Virus record (IMG/VR): IMGVR_UViG_3300050138_000621
Span: 64,001 to 128,000 of that record
DNA length: 64,000 nt
Reading direction: 5' to 3' (one strand)
Source of the DNA: a virus
Part shown: piece after piece, positions 31,979-39,940 of the stretch
How positions within the stretch are numbered: the stretch's first letter is position 1
Layout: every line of letters begins with the position of its first letter
Notes under the pieces: model-generated
Seen by the model: the letters and a program-made list of their open reading frames with translations, nothing else
What the model was told of the DNA's origin: nothing
Database searches by the model: none
Program-made: the position numbers and the translations under genes

Positions 31979-32502
31979 CGGCGATGCTCATGGTGGCGCC
32001 GCACTCGCACTCGAAGTCGGCGGAGCGGACGTCGCCGCCCCCCGAAGACGGTGGGGGCGTCCACGGTCCCCGTGTACTCGCCGCACATCGCGTGGTCGCG
32101 GCAGAGCCCGGACGGGATGTCCTCGTGGAACCTGCCGCCATCCACCCGCTCCCAGGTCTCGATGGCTTTGTGGCAGCCGAACTTGGAGCACTCGGTGGCG
32201 CTGGTGGCGGCGGTCTCGGCGATGTTGAGGACCCGGTGATCGAATCCCAGATTGGTCGCGTGGTCGTAGCCGGCGAAGGTCAGCGGCTCCGGGGCGCGGC
32301 CCGGCATGACCTTGAAGCAGGGCAGCTCCAGGTGGATGGAGTCGTGGGCGGCATGCGAGCCATCGCGGAACGGGAGGTCGTTGAGGCCGGGCTCGCGGTT
32401 GCTGCCGCCGCTGATCTTGGTCCGGGAGAGCGGGTGACCGATGATGTGCCCGAGCAGGTGCCGGTAGACGAGGCGGTAGATGAAGTTCGACCTCGTCTTC
32501 AA
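31953..32502 (-). pseudogene. Zinc-binding protein gene, frameshifted and 5'-truncated
   Basis: From the right junction, coding reads VMPGRAPEPLTFAGYDHATN and CSKFGCHKAIETWERVDGG to TGTVDAPTVFGG at a run of six G (about 32037-32042). Coding quality then switches frame to DVRSADFECECGATMSIADG, ending at 31953. The 5' end runs into the helicase C-terminal gene with no promoter motif or ribosome site, so the start is probably lost at the module boundary. Confidence 0.55.
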
Positions 32503-34759
32503 GGACGAGGCCCACTACGGGCTCGTCGACGGTGGCGCCGTCGAACGGCTCACTTCGAAGGTTCGCGCGAAGAGCACCGTGCTGCTGACGGGGAGTCCGT
32601 CCGTGTTCATCAAGCGCGGCCTCAAGCCGACAGCCGTCTTCTCCCTGGAGGAGCTTCACGCTGCCGGCCGCGCATCAGATTTGACGATTGAGGTTGGGAC
32701 CTCCGCCTACGACCACCTGGAGAAGGACTACAACGCCAAAGGAGATTTAACGGAAGAGGCGAAGACTAGGCAAACCCAGCGGGCCACCGATCAGACCTTC
32801 GAGAACCTCCTGGACAGCCTTGTCAAACGGGCCAAGCTCGGACGCACCAACATGAGTGAGGGGGTGACGGGGCGGTGGAATCGCATCCAGCTTGGGAACG
32901 CGAAGCGCGGAGGCCTGTGGGGAAAGATCTTCGGCTCCCTCCAGAAAACCATCATTGCTTGCAACGACATCAACCAGGCCGAACAGGCCGCTGCCTATCT
33001 CCGATTGCAGGGCGTCGACGTCCTGGTGTCCCACGGCGGCAACAAGCGTTACCCCGCTTCGGACGTCGATTCGGGGAACACCGAGTTGTTCAAGACGTCA
33101 TCCCACCCGGTCCTGATCGTGGTTGACCGGGCTCAACTGGGCTACGACAACCCGGAGCTGGTTAACTTCATCGACATGACCGGGTCCCGCAACCCGGACC
33201 GGATCTTCCAGATGCTCTGTCGGGTCGTGCGCCCCTCGAAGAAGGATCCGGCGATGAAGAAGCTCTTCATCAAGGTAATGCCGACGTCGTTCTCGGACTC
33301 GAACCTGCTGTTCTTCATGGAGGGAGTACTCAACCTCAGCCGCCGCGAGATCTTTGAGACGTACGACGGCACCGACATCTACAAGGGCCCGGTTCCCGCG
33401 CGCCAGAGCAAGCCTCGTGGCGTCGATGGCGAAGGGCGCAAGAAGGCCGCGGACCAAGACATCGTCTGGTCGCCGGTGCTGGAGCCAGGGATGTCACTGT
33501 TCGGGCCCTCGGGGTACTTCACTGCTATCTCGCACACGAACGCGAACGGGTACGAGCCAATCGGACAGGTTCGGCTGGGAGAGCTGCTGGGGATGCGTCA
33601 GGTAGTGGCCTGGGACACCTGGTTTGCCAAGCTCAAGGAGTTTGTCGCGAAGCACGGACGCCGCCCCTCGTATGGAGCAAAGGCGACGCCGGAAGAGCGC
33701 GCCCTGAACCGTGCCATCAAACAAATGTCCATTCCCACCCCCGGACGGTACCGGGAGGACGTGGCCGAGTACTGGAAGAGCCTCCCGACGTTTGGTGACC
33801 TCACGATGGTGGCGGCCAGGGCCTTTCACGCAAGAGAAGGGGGCCTGCCGAGACAGCGCAACAAGCGGTTCCCGCGCCCAGAAGAGGACCGGCTCGCCTG
33901 CCGCCTCCGGAGACTCTACAAGGACCCAAAGTATGCACCGGAGCTGAGATCTTTGGGGTATTCGTCCGTTGACGAGAAAACAAGTTATGCCATCAATCAG
34001 ATCAAGGAGTTTTTCGCCAACAACAACGAACTGCCGCACACAGGTCACCCGCTCTACAACCGGATGAACAACTACACCTGCGAGGGAGGCCAGAGCTACC
34101 GACAGGAGTTTGACGAATGGGCGCGAGAGAGGGGGTTCGGAGCAGATATCGAGAGATCCAAAGTAGCCATTTTGCGGGTCATCTCGAAGACTGGGAAGCC
34201 GCTGGGGACGGACCATCCTCTGTGGAGACGGATGATGACTTACATCCTCCCTGGTCATGACTATTACGACAGTGACTTCAAGTCCAAGATCGGACCCGTC
34301 AACCGGCGCTCCAGGAGGACGATCGGACCCGTCAACCGGCGCTCCAGGAGGACGAGCGAGCGCGACACCACCCTTGCCGACCTTCGTCGTGGTCGAGAAG
34401 ACTTCTTTGTGAACTGGATTCAGACTCACGACGGGTACAGGCCCAACTGGCACGCAGACACGGAGGAGGAGCGGCGACTGGGCAGCGAATTGAGTCACAG
34501 GATGGGAACCAGTCCCGAGTTCAAGAAGCGCATTCGCGCGGCAGGACTGAAGGACGGCCGAAGCAAGCTCCAGGCCGTGCGCAGGTCCGGCAAGCCGTCC
34601 AAGCCCTTCATGGACGAAACGACCGGCACGATCTACCCGTCCCTCTCGGGCGCAAGTCGGGCGCTCGGTATCAGCAGGGGGGCGATCAGCAGGGTCCTGA
34701 ATGGCAAGTTCAAACAGACCAACGGCCACACCTTCCGCTACACCGCGCCCGCCGAGTGA
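32480..34759 (+). CDS. Superfamily 2 DEAH helicase, C-terminal part with NUMOD-like tail
   Basis: 759 residues from ATG 32480, immediately after an in-frame stop. Begins at motif II, FDLVFKDEAHYG; continues with motif III LLTGSPS, motif IV-like IIACNDINQAEQAA, and motifs V/VI in DRAQLGYDNPELVNFIDMTG and FQMLCRVVRPSKK. Residues ~370-680 hold helicase-associated-type repeats (WFAKLKEFVAKHGRRP, IKEFFANNNELPHTGHP, WIQTHDGYRPNWHA). The end, GTIYPSLSGASRALGISRG to NGHTFRY, resembles NUMOD1 DNA-binding modules of homing enzymes. Lacks Walker A, which is at 22583-22972. Confidence 0.85.
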   Translation: MKFDLVFKDEAHYGLVDGGAVERLTSKVRAKSTVLLTGSPSVFIKRGLKPTAVFSLEELHAAGRASDLTIEVGTSAYDHLEKDYNAKGDLTEEAKTRQTQRATDQTFENLLDSLVKRAKLGRTNMSEGVTGRWNRIQLGNAKRGGLWGKIFGSLQKTIIACNDINQAEQAAAYLRLQGVDVLVSHGGNKRYPASDVDSGNTELFKTSSHPVLIVVDRAQLGYDNPELVNFIDMTGSRNPDRIFQMLCRVVRPSKKDPAMKKLFIKVMPTSFSDSNLLFFMEGVLNLSRREIFETYDGTDIYKGPVPARQSKPRGVDGEGRKKAADQDIVWSPVLEPGMSLFGPSGYFTAISHTNANGYEPIGQVRLGELLGMRQVVAWDTWFAKLKEFVAKHGRRPSYGAKATPEERALNRAIKQMSIPTPGRYREDVAEYWKSLPTFGDLTMVAARAFHAREGGLPRQRNKRFPRPEEDRLACRLRRLYKDPKYAPELRSLGYSSVDEKTSYAINQIKEFFANNNELPHTGHPLYNRMNNYTCEGGQSYRQEFDEWARERGFGADIERSKVAILRVISKTGKPLGTDHPLWRRMMTYILPGHDYYDSDFKSKIGPVNRRSRRTIGPVNRRSRRTSERDTTLADLRRGREDFFVNWIQTHDGYRPNWHADTEEERRLGSELSHRMGTSPEFKKRIRAAGLKDGRSKLQAVRRSGKPSKPFMDETTGTIYPSLSGASRALGISRGAISRVLNGKFKQTNGHTFRYTAPAE
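34288..34353 (+). repeat. Exact 33-bp tandem duplication in helicase
   Basis: Two identical 33-bp units (34288-34320, 34321-34353) add an in-frame repeat of IGPVNRRSRRT. Looks recent because the copies are identical. Confidence 0.9.
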
Positions 34760-35541
34760 GTATGAACACGTGTCCTAGGTGTGAAGATCCATCCTACTCG
34801 CTGGACGGAGAGGGGCCCGACAATCCGAAGGCGTGCGTGTGCATCACAAGCGCCTCCCACTTCTGGTGCCAGAAATGCACTTGCCCGCCCGGCGATCCGA
34901 ATTCATGCAGAGGCGCCTTCCCTCGTGTGTTGCCGCAAGACGACTGGACTAAAAATCAACGGTCGTCGGTCAAAATGGACTGCGACGATCGGCGCCGTCT
35001 GATGGGCGGCGGAAGAAAGGGCGACGTAGACTCGCGCCTGGCACTGCAGTGGATCCGCAACGCCATTAGGGCCGCAGAGGAGGTAGGAACAGGCACTCCT
35101 CACTGGAGCGCGCTGCTCCTGTGGTACGTGCTGCTCTATGACATTTTGAGCGACATGCATGAACGCCTGCGCGGATTCACGGTGCCTCTATTCGAAGGGG
35201 CCGCCACTCCCTACCGAGACCTGTTCGCGCGAGCGACGGAGCAAGTCGAAGTCCTCCAGCGGGTGTTCACCCGAGATGAGCTGTTGTACATCCAATACAG
35301 GCGAGACGAAGCGTGTCACTCAAAAATTGATTCGTACGACTACCGCCTTCGTGACGGAAAGGTGAAGAAGAACAAGGAGACCTTGTTGGGCATTCTAGAT
35401 CTCTCCGAGATCGACGCGTCTATCACGAGATTGTTAAGATCCGTCAACCTCGATGAGGTCGAGCTGGCAAGGAGCATGGCGGCGCGTTCCCTGTCTGCAC
35501 TCGTGGACGTGCATCGCGCGTGCCTCCCGTTGTTCGGCTAA
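34756..35541 (+). CDS. Hypothetical protein with N-terminal zinc cluster
   Basis: 261 residues from GTG 34756 (overlapping the helicase stop) or ATG 34762. N-terminal CPRCEDPSYSLDGEG, ACVCITSASHFWCQKCTC forms a Cys-rich cluster; the rest is helical (HWSALLLWYVLLYDILSDMH, a possibly buried hydrophobic helix). No function recognised. Coupling to the helicase suggests a joint role. Confidence 0.65.
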   Translation: MSMNTCPRCEDPSYSLDGEGPDNPKACVCITSASHFWCQKCTCPPGDPNSCRGAFPRVLPQDDWTKNQRSSVKMDCDDRRRLMGGGRKGDVDSRLALQWIRNAIRAAEEVGTGTPHWSALLLWYVLLYDILSDMHERLRGFTVPLFEGAATPYRDLFARATEQVEVLQRVFTRDELLYIQYRRDEACHSKIDSYDYRLRDGKVKKNKETLLGILDLSEIDASITRLLRSVNLDEVELARSMAARSLSALVDVHRACLPLFG

Positions 35542-35638
35542 GACGTCGATCACCGGTCAGCGTGCAACTTATCCCGGGACCCCACGGTGAAACCCGGGGT
35601 CTGAGATTGAAACCAACCTGGGTTCTAACCATGGAACC

Positions 35639-36430
35639 GTGCAAACGCTACCGACCCAGCTCAACGATCTCACGGGACAGAAGTTCGGCCGCCTCACGGC
35701 AATGGAGTGGCTCGGCCGCCAAGGAGGCGGGACCAAGTGGCGATGCCTCTGCGCCTGCGGCACCTGGAAGGAGGTCTTCGCTGGCGCCCTGCACTCTGGC
35801 AAGACCCTCTCTTGCCGCTGCCTCAACGACGAGGTCCGGGAGCAGAACCGACCAGACCGCATAGGACAACGGCGCGGGGCACTGACGGTCACCGCCCGCG
35901 CGTCCATCAGCCCGCTCACCTGGCTCTGCACCTGTGATTGCGGCGCCAAGGTCGTCCAGGCCCCGGAGAATCTCCGAAAAAGAAAAATTTGCAGCCCCAA
36001 GTGTCCGAAAAGGACATGGGCGCCACCTGCCACCGGCGGGGTGTCGACCCCGGGCTCCGGTGCCAACGTCCTCCGGAACCAGTACCGTAGCGACGCCAAG
36101 AAGCGGAACCTGGAGTTCACCCTCGCCCTGGACTTCTTCCTGGAGCTGACCTCGGCACCTTGCACCTACTGCGAGTCGCCGCCGGAGCTGCTCAGCCGCT
36201 ACCGGGAAACCCGGCCATACACGTACAACGGCATCGACCGAGTCGACAACGAACGCGGGTACCTCCTCGGCAACGTCGTCCCTTGTTGCTACCGCTGCAA
36301 CCGCGCCAAGGGCCCGGGCGAGCTTCGAACCTTCCTGGCCTGGCTCACTCGCCTCGGGGCGACGCCGGTTCCCGCAGAGCGCTTCAGCCGTTGGGGAGTC
36401 CTCCTAGACGAGCAGGCGTCAGACTCCTGA
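35639..36430 (+). CDS. HNH homing endonuclease (GIDRVDN type)
   Basis: 263 residues from GTG 35639. N-terminal zinc modules (LTGQKFGRLTAMEWLG, WRCLCACGTWKEV, CSCRCL-type spacing, WLCTCDCGAKV), then the HNH core: CTYCESPPELL, YNGIDRVDNERGY, NVVPCCYRCNRAKG. Paralogue of 10922-11554 with an extra zinc repeat. Upstream 35542-35638 has no gene. Mobile endonuclease; its target is unknown. Confidence 0.9.
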   Translation: MQTLPTQLNDLTGQKFGRLTAMEWLGRQGGGTKWRCLCACGTWKEVFAGALHSGKTLSCRCLNDEVREQNRPDRIGQRRGALTVTARASISPLTWLCTCDCGAKVVQAPENLRKRKICSPKCPKRTWAPPATGGVSTPGSGANVLRNQYRSDAKKRNLEFTLALDFFLELTSAPCTYCESPPELLSRYRETRPYTYNGIDRVDNERGYLLGNVVPCCYRCNRAKGPGELRTFLAWLTRLGATPVPAERFSRWGVLLDEQASDS

Positions 36431-36564
36431 CCCTGTTTCTCTGCGAACCGCCCGCAAAATTTTTCAGCCGGCGCCCCTTTTCTTCGCCCCGGTACCCCAT
36501 ACCGGTCGCCTGCCGGTAGTATCCTTGCGGCGCGATCGTACCTTCCAGCGCAGTTCCCATGCTG

Positions 36565-36600
36565 TCCAAGCTGCGGCCTCCTAGGAAGCGATTAGGGCCC
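36565..36600 (+). repeat. 36-bp repeat, copy 2
   Basis: 33/36 identical to 22255-22290; related sequence extends upstream to about 36450. Confidence 0.75.
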
Positions 36601-37151
36601 AGTTGGGATCGGCGCTGATCGGTGCTGGTCCAGTTGCTGATCGGCCCTACAGCTTCGAGCTGGACCCGATCCAATCGATCCTGGTGCTGGTGGCGGACCG
36701 GAGCAGAGCAGAGGTCGAGATCTGGAATTTGGAGTGTGTTTCTGACTGTGGGGGACCCAATGCCGGGTCATACGATTGACACCCCTAGGGGCCTGCCGAC
36801 ACCCCCAGGTGTCGACCCCACCGTTGTGCGCATAGCGTCAGACACGACGCGCTATCCTACCGCTGCCTACCCCTGCAGCCGGTGCAGTAAGCAGCGTCTA
36901 AGCATATGTTGGCCTGCAGTATCGCCTATGTATGTGAAATCATTAGGTGTGGTCGCGTCAAGCGGCGTACTCAAAATCCGCACCACCTACATCAATAGAT
37001 CATCGTTTTGGTATCATTCGCTCTTGTCAAGGTCGATTCGGCCCTAGGCCGAAACCGTCGCAAACGACCCTAAACGATGATCCTAGTGCCCTATCAGCTG
37101 GCAGCGTTTGAGCACATGACGGCCGAGCCTCCGGGGCCCCCAAAACGCAAA

Positions 37152-37177
37152 AGCGCCAACCTGGCAGGGCTGGCGCT
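37152..37177 (-). terminator. Hairpin with T-rich 3' flank on minus strand
   Basis: AGCGCCA/TGGCGCT 7-bp stem. On the minus strand it is followed by TTTTGCGTTTT, so it could terminate minus-strand transcription, though no minus gene ends here. Confidence 0.35.
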
Positions 37178-37590
37178 ACATCGTGACGCAATACATTGAT
37201 TTTTGGGGAGCTTGATCGCCTGCGTGGTACCCAAACCGGGCTGATCCTCGCTTCGCTCGGCCCTACGCTGGTCTCTATTGTGAGGTAGCTTACAATTCAC
37301 TGATCAGGGGCCAGGAAGGCTTCTAAGGGCCGGTCTTAGCTTAGGGGGCTCTGCTATTGCCTTGGGTCTGATCTCGCGTCTGGTAGCTTCCTATTGAGTC
37401 TGTATCGGGAAAGGGAAGGTAGGGCGGGAGGGGGTTCAAGCTTTAAGGTTTTTTTTGCTCTTTGGGTTCCCTAGTTTTTGCTCTTAGGCTTGGGGCTTTT
37501 GGGGCCTCTGTGTGCCAATTGGCAAACGGGTCTAGGGTATGGCTTTGGCTCGATTCTGTTTGGGGTGGGGGCCGGGTTGAGGGTTGGTGG

Positions 37591-37691
37591 GGCCTTTAGG
37601 TGTATCCTTTCGTGAGTGATAGGTGGGGCCTTTACATGATGATTGGGTGGGGTATGACGCGAGGCATTGCGATATGATGGCGAGGCCTTTA
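37591..37691 (+). repeat. GGCCTTTA repeats
   Basis: Three copies at 37591, 37627 and 37684, and a fourth at 40556. The last copy of this set and the distant one both continue as ACTTT and overlap promoter-like sequences. Confidence 0.5.
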
Positions 37692-37737
37692 CTTTTGCGT
37701 TAGGGTGGACGATGATATCTTTTAGGAGGCATTGACC

Positions 37738-37959
37738 ATGAAGATCCCGACCCTCATCCGCGCCGCTCTCGTCCTGGCAGCCCTGACCACGGTCAGCTGC
37801 GCCACTGCCCAGCCCCAGATCCCCGAGACCATCGGAACCCTGAGCGCGGGCCCGAGCACCTACACCCAGCCCGTACATGCCACCACGGACCTTGCAGGCC
37901 GCGAAAGCGTATCGCTTGGAAGTGATAGCCATGGGGCTTTACGCGTCGGCGGTCTATGA
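37738..37959 (+). CDS. Small exported protein or lipoprotein
   Basis: 73 residues from ATG 37738, preceded by a strong TAGGAGG Shine-Dalgarno 8 nt upstream. Signal peptide IRAALVLAALTTVSCATAQ, with a possible lipobox ending VSC. The mature part is polar and short. Unlike the CTATAG genes, it has a classical ribosome site. Function unknown. Confidence 0.6.
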   Translation: MKIPTLIRAALVLAALTTVSCATAQPQIPETIGTLSAGPSTYTQPVHATTDLAGRESVSLGSDSHGALRVGGL

Positions 37960-38005
37960 CTTGGGTACGGGGCGCGCCGTCTAACTCACACGAAAGGATC
38001 GACAA

Positions 38006-38296
38006 ATGAGCAACGTTTACACACACAAACACACCGATGGCACGCGCGTTAGGGTATACGAATCCCGCGACGATGTTGCCGACAAATATACGGCCGTTCT
38101 GAGGTCAAGCGATTGGGACGCCAGCGCGGCGCCTGGCATGCTGGCCATGATCGGAATGTCCGGATCCCCGACTCATCCGCAAGGGATCTCGCAATTCTGC
38201 AGCGGGCAAGAGGGCCCGCACCTCGGCCGCAAGCTGCAATGGGGTGAGGTCCCGGAACACATTCGCGCTCACATTGTGGCGAGGATTTCGGCCTAG
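38006..38296 (+). CDS. Hypothetical protein
   Basis: 96 residues from ATG 38006 with GAAAGGA upstream. Begins MSNVYTHKHTDGTRVRVYES; central Met/Gly-rich piece GMLAMIGMSGSPTHPQG. No motif recognised. Same strand and style as its neighbours. Confidence 0.6.
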   Translation: MSNVYTHKHTDGTRVRVYESRDDVADKYTAVLRSSDWDASAAPGMLAMIGMSGSPTHPQGISQFCSGQEGPHLGRKLQWGEVPEHIRAHIVARISA

Positions 38297-38374
38297 TAAC
38301 GCACCGCTTCCCTATTTGCTGGTGAGGTCAATTTGGGGTCAAGTATGGCCGGAATCCGACCGAGGTCTAGGGTC

Positions 38375-38806
38375 ATGAAAACGATCGGGATCTGGGCTCT
38401 TTTGCTGGCCAGCCTTTCCGGGATCGCGCATGCCAAGAGTGTGACACCGCATGCATTCGCAAAGGTTGGAGAGTTGACGTTAGCACCGACGCCGACGCAT
38501 GTCCGATACGGGCAAGTTGGGGCCTTTGACGCGTATCTTAATCTTGACACCATTGCCAGTGATTCCGGGGTAACGGTGGCCACGATTGAGGCTAGGCGCG
38601 TAGGTGGGCAAGGTCAGACCTCGCGGAGTGAGACCACGATCATGATCGTGTGCAATCGCGGGACCTATTCCCTTGACCACGTGGATCTTTATGACGCGAA
38701 AGGCGCGATGTTTCATGCTTGGCAAAATCCGACCTATGACCGCACAATCCCCGAGTCTGGCAGCATGATGGCCGCAGTCCTGGCCCTTGCTTGCCAGGCG
38801 AAGTAA
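38375..38806 (+). CDS. Secreted/periplasmic hypothetical protein
   Basis: 143 residues from ATG 38375. Signal peptide MKTIGIWALLLASLSGIAHA with an AHA cleavage site. The mature domain is β-rich (TTIMIVCNRGTYSLDHVDLY) with two cysteines that could pair outside the cytoplasm. A longer start at 38333 is open but would bury the signal peptide. Function unknown. Confidence 0.65.
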   Translation: MKTIGIWALLLASLSGIAHAKSVTPHAFAKVGELTLAPTPTHVRYGQVGAFDAYLNLDTIASDSGVTVATIEARRVGGQGQTSRSETTIMIVCNRGTYSLDHVDLYDAKGAMFHAWQNPTYDRTIPESGSMMAAVLALACQAK

Positions 38807-38922
38807 GTTCGCGACGTCAGGATCTTTCGCGCGGCCGTTAGCCTTACCATTTCCGGGGCCCGCGCACGGCTAGGCCACACGCCGCACCGCGTCTCTATTT
38901 GATGGCAGGATCAAATATGCGG

Positions 38923-38951
38923 TTGAGTTTTGAGCAAGGCCCGCCGATAGT
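38923..38951 (+). promoter_or_regulatory. Sigma70-like promoter TTGAGT-N17-GATAGT
   Basis: Same 3' flank as 40560-40587 (CGCCGATAGT, then GTGTAGGCAG). It lies 47 nt before ATG 38999, and GAAAGG gives a ribosome site. Confidence 0.55.
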
Positions 38952-38998
38952 TCTAGTGTAGGCAGCAGACACCACCCCACGAAAGGCTGGATCCCATC

Positions 38999-39154
38999 AT
39001 GGCCAAAATCAATGCATTGACGATCGATATTGCTTCCGATCTTTTCCTAGCCGGCGACGGTTGGCGCACGGTCCGCGAGATCTCCGCCATGAACGCGGCC
39101 AGCATCGTGGCGGAGCGCCGGCGCTACATGGCCATTGCAAAGGAAGGGGTATAA
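38999..39154 (+). CDS. Small hypothetical protein
   Basis: 51 residues from ATG 38999 (MAKINALTIDIASDLFLAGD), C-terminus SIVAERRRYMAIAKEGV. Preceded by a GAAAGG ribosome site and a promoter-like sequence. Not recognised. Confidence 0.55.
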   Translation: MAKINALTIDIASDLFLAGDGWRTVREISAMNAASIVAERRRYMAIAKEGV

Positions 39155-39156
39155 CC

Positions 39157-39246
39157 ATGATCGTCGTGGTCGGCGTCCTAGTCGCTTACGCGCTCTGCTT
39201 TCTTGGGTGCCTGCGTTTGGTTTCGCGCGGGCGAGGGGAGGTCTAG
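39157..39246 (+). CDS. Tiny membrane protein
   Basis: 29 residues (MIVVVGVLVAYALCFLGCLR) with one transmembrane segment and a basic end. ATG is 2 nt after the previous stop. Function unknown. Confidence 0.5.
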   Translation: MIVVVGVLVAYALCFLGCLRLVSRGRGEV

Positions 39247-39250
39247 CCCC

Positions 39251-39382
39251 ATGTTCCACGTGTTCAAGCTCCGCAACTACCTAGCGCGCTTCGAAAGCCT
39301 GGCCATGCGCCTACTAGCCGAAACCGTCTCATTCAACGTTCACAACACCGAATCAGTTGTGCCAAGCACAACAGAAAGATAA
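39251..39382 (+). CDS. Small hypothetical protein
   Basis: 43 residues from ATG 39251 (MFHVFKLRNYLARFESLAMR). Helical, basic start. Close spacing on both sides. No family recognised. Confidence 0.45.
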   Translation: MFHVFKLRNYLARFESLAMRLLAETVSFNVHNTESVVPSTTER

Positions 39383-39386
39383 CCTC

Positions 39387-39623
39387 ATGGCAACCTACCA
39401 GTATCGAGGTTGGACAATTAGAAAAGAGATAGTTACTCAATTAGGATATCTGACAGAAGGTAGAGGTAGTGGCGTGGACAAAGACAACTCCAAAAGGCTT
39501 GTTGGTAAAGGAAGAAAGATTACCCAATTCGAAATCACCTACCCTGAGGGTGGAACGAAAATGGTCAGTAGTCTGAAAGCGGCGAAAGAATACATCAACA
39601 ATTACCTCGGAAGTGGAGAGTAA
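39387..39623 (+). CDS. AT-rich hypothetical protein
   Basis: 78 residues from ATG 39387 (MATYQYRGWTIRKEIVTQLG), ending LKAAKEYINNYLG. Codon use is strikingly AT-rich (AAA, AGA, ATT, GGA) compared with all neighbours, pointing to recent transfer. The fold resembles small YRGWTI-type β proteins often annotated as DUFs, but I cannot name the family. Confidence 0.6.
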   Translation: MATYQYRGWTIRKEIVTQLGYLTEGRGSGVDKDNSKRLVGKGRKITQFEITYPEGGTKMVSSLKAAKEYINNYLGSGE

Positions 39624-39655
39624 CCCCAAAGGCCTACGTCATCTGCCCAGCTTGC

Positions 39656-39940
39656 ATGGTAGAGCTATTCGTCGAGTGTTGCGGAGCCGTGGAAGACGTA
39701 CCGCCTCCCCCGGTTATCGCAGAGCCTCCCCAGATAGCGCCTACCATCCTCGCCAAAGACATCACGGGCAGAGCGCCTATGAGCTTTGCTGAGCTGCTAG
39801 CGGCAAGGGCAAGGGCTCAGGGAGCGACCGCGCCGGTGGTCACAGTGCCAAATCCGGCGAATCCGAAGCCGGCCGGTACGGCAAGCGACGCGGACGCCGA
39901 CCACGCCGCGATCTATGACTCCAATTACGGGGAGGTCTAG
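39656..39940 (+). CDS. Hypothetical protein with zinc-knuckle start
   Basis: 94 residues from ATG 39656; upstream frame reads KAYVICPACMVELFVECCG, so the true start may be earlier at a non-ATG codon. The middle is Pro/Ala-rich (PPPPVIAEPPQIAPTIL). Its end overlaps the next gene by 26 bp. Confidence 0.5.
   Translation: MVELFVECCGAVEDVPPPPVIAEPPQIAPTILAKDITGRAPMSFAELLAARARAQGATAPVVTVPNPANPKPAGTASDADADHAAIYDSNYGEV

Larger units (their letters stand above)
36431..37737. other. 1.3-kb non-coding region, G/T-rich in its second half
   Basis: No convincing gene. Contains the 36-bp repeat copy, the CCCCTAGGGG palindrome near 36783, paired CACCC/GGTGTC elements, a hairpin at 37152-37177, and from ~37320 to 37720 a plus strand rich in G and T (GGGAAAGGGAAGG, GGTTTTTTTTGC). 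GGCCTTTA occurs at 37591, 37627 and 37684. Could hold a replication or packaging origin, but nothing proves this. A 40-codon frame (37077-37199) is possible but weak. Confidence 0.5.

Noticed and set aside
22962-32480. Simple inversion as the cause of the helicase split
   Set aside because: Reversing the segment does not join the helicase frame; the bases beside the right junction encode a different minus-strand protein.
33494-34729. 411-codon minus-strand frame
   Set aside because: Antisense to the helicase C-terminal region.
35542-35638. Possible tRNA or repeat array upstream of the HNH gene
   Set aside because: TGAAACC-like and GGTTC-like pieces recur, but no cloverleaf can be formed on either strand.
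36622-37047. 141-codon frame in the non-coding region
   Set aside because: No domain, no ribosome site, and composition rich in Ser, Arg and Trp as expected by chance.
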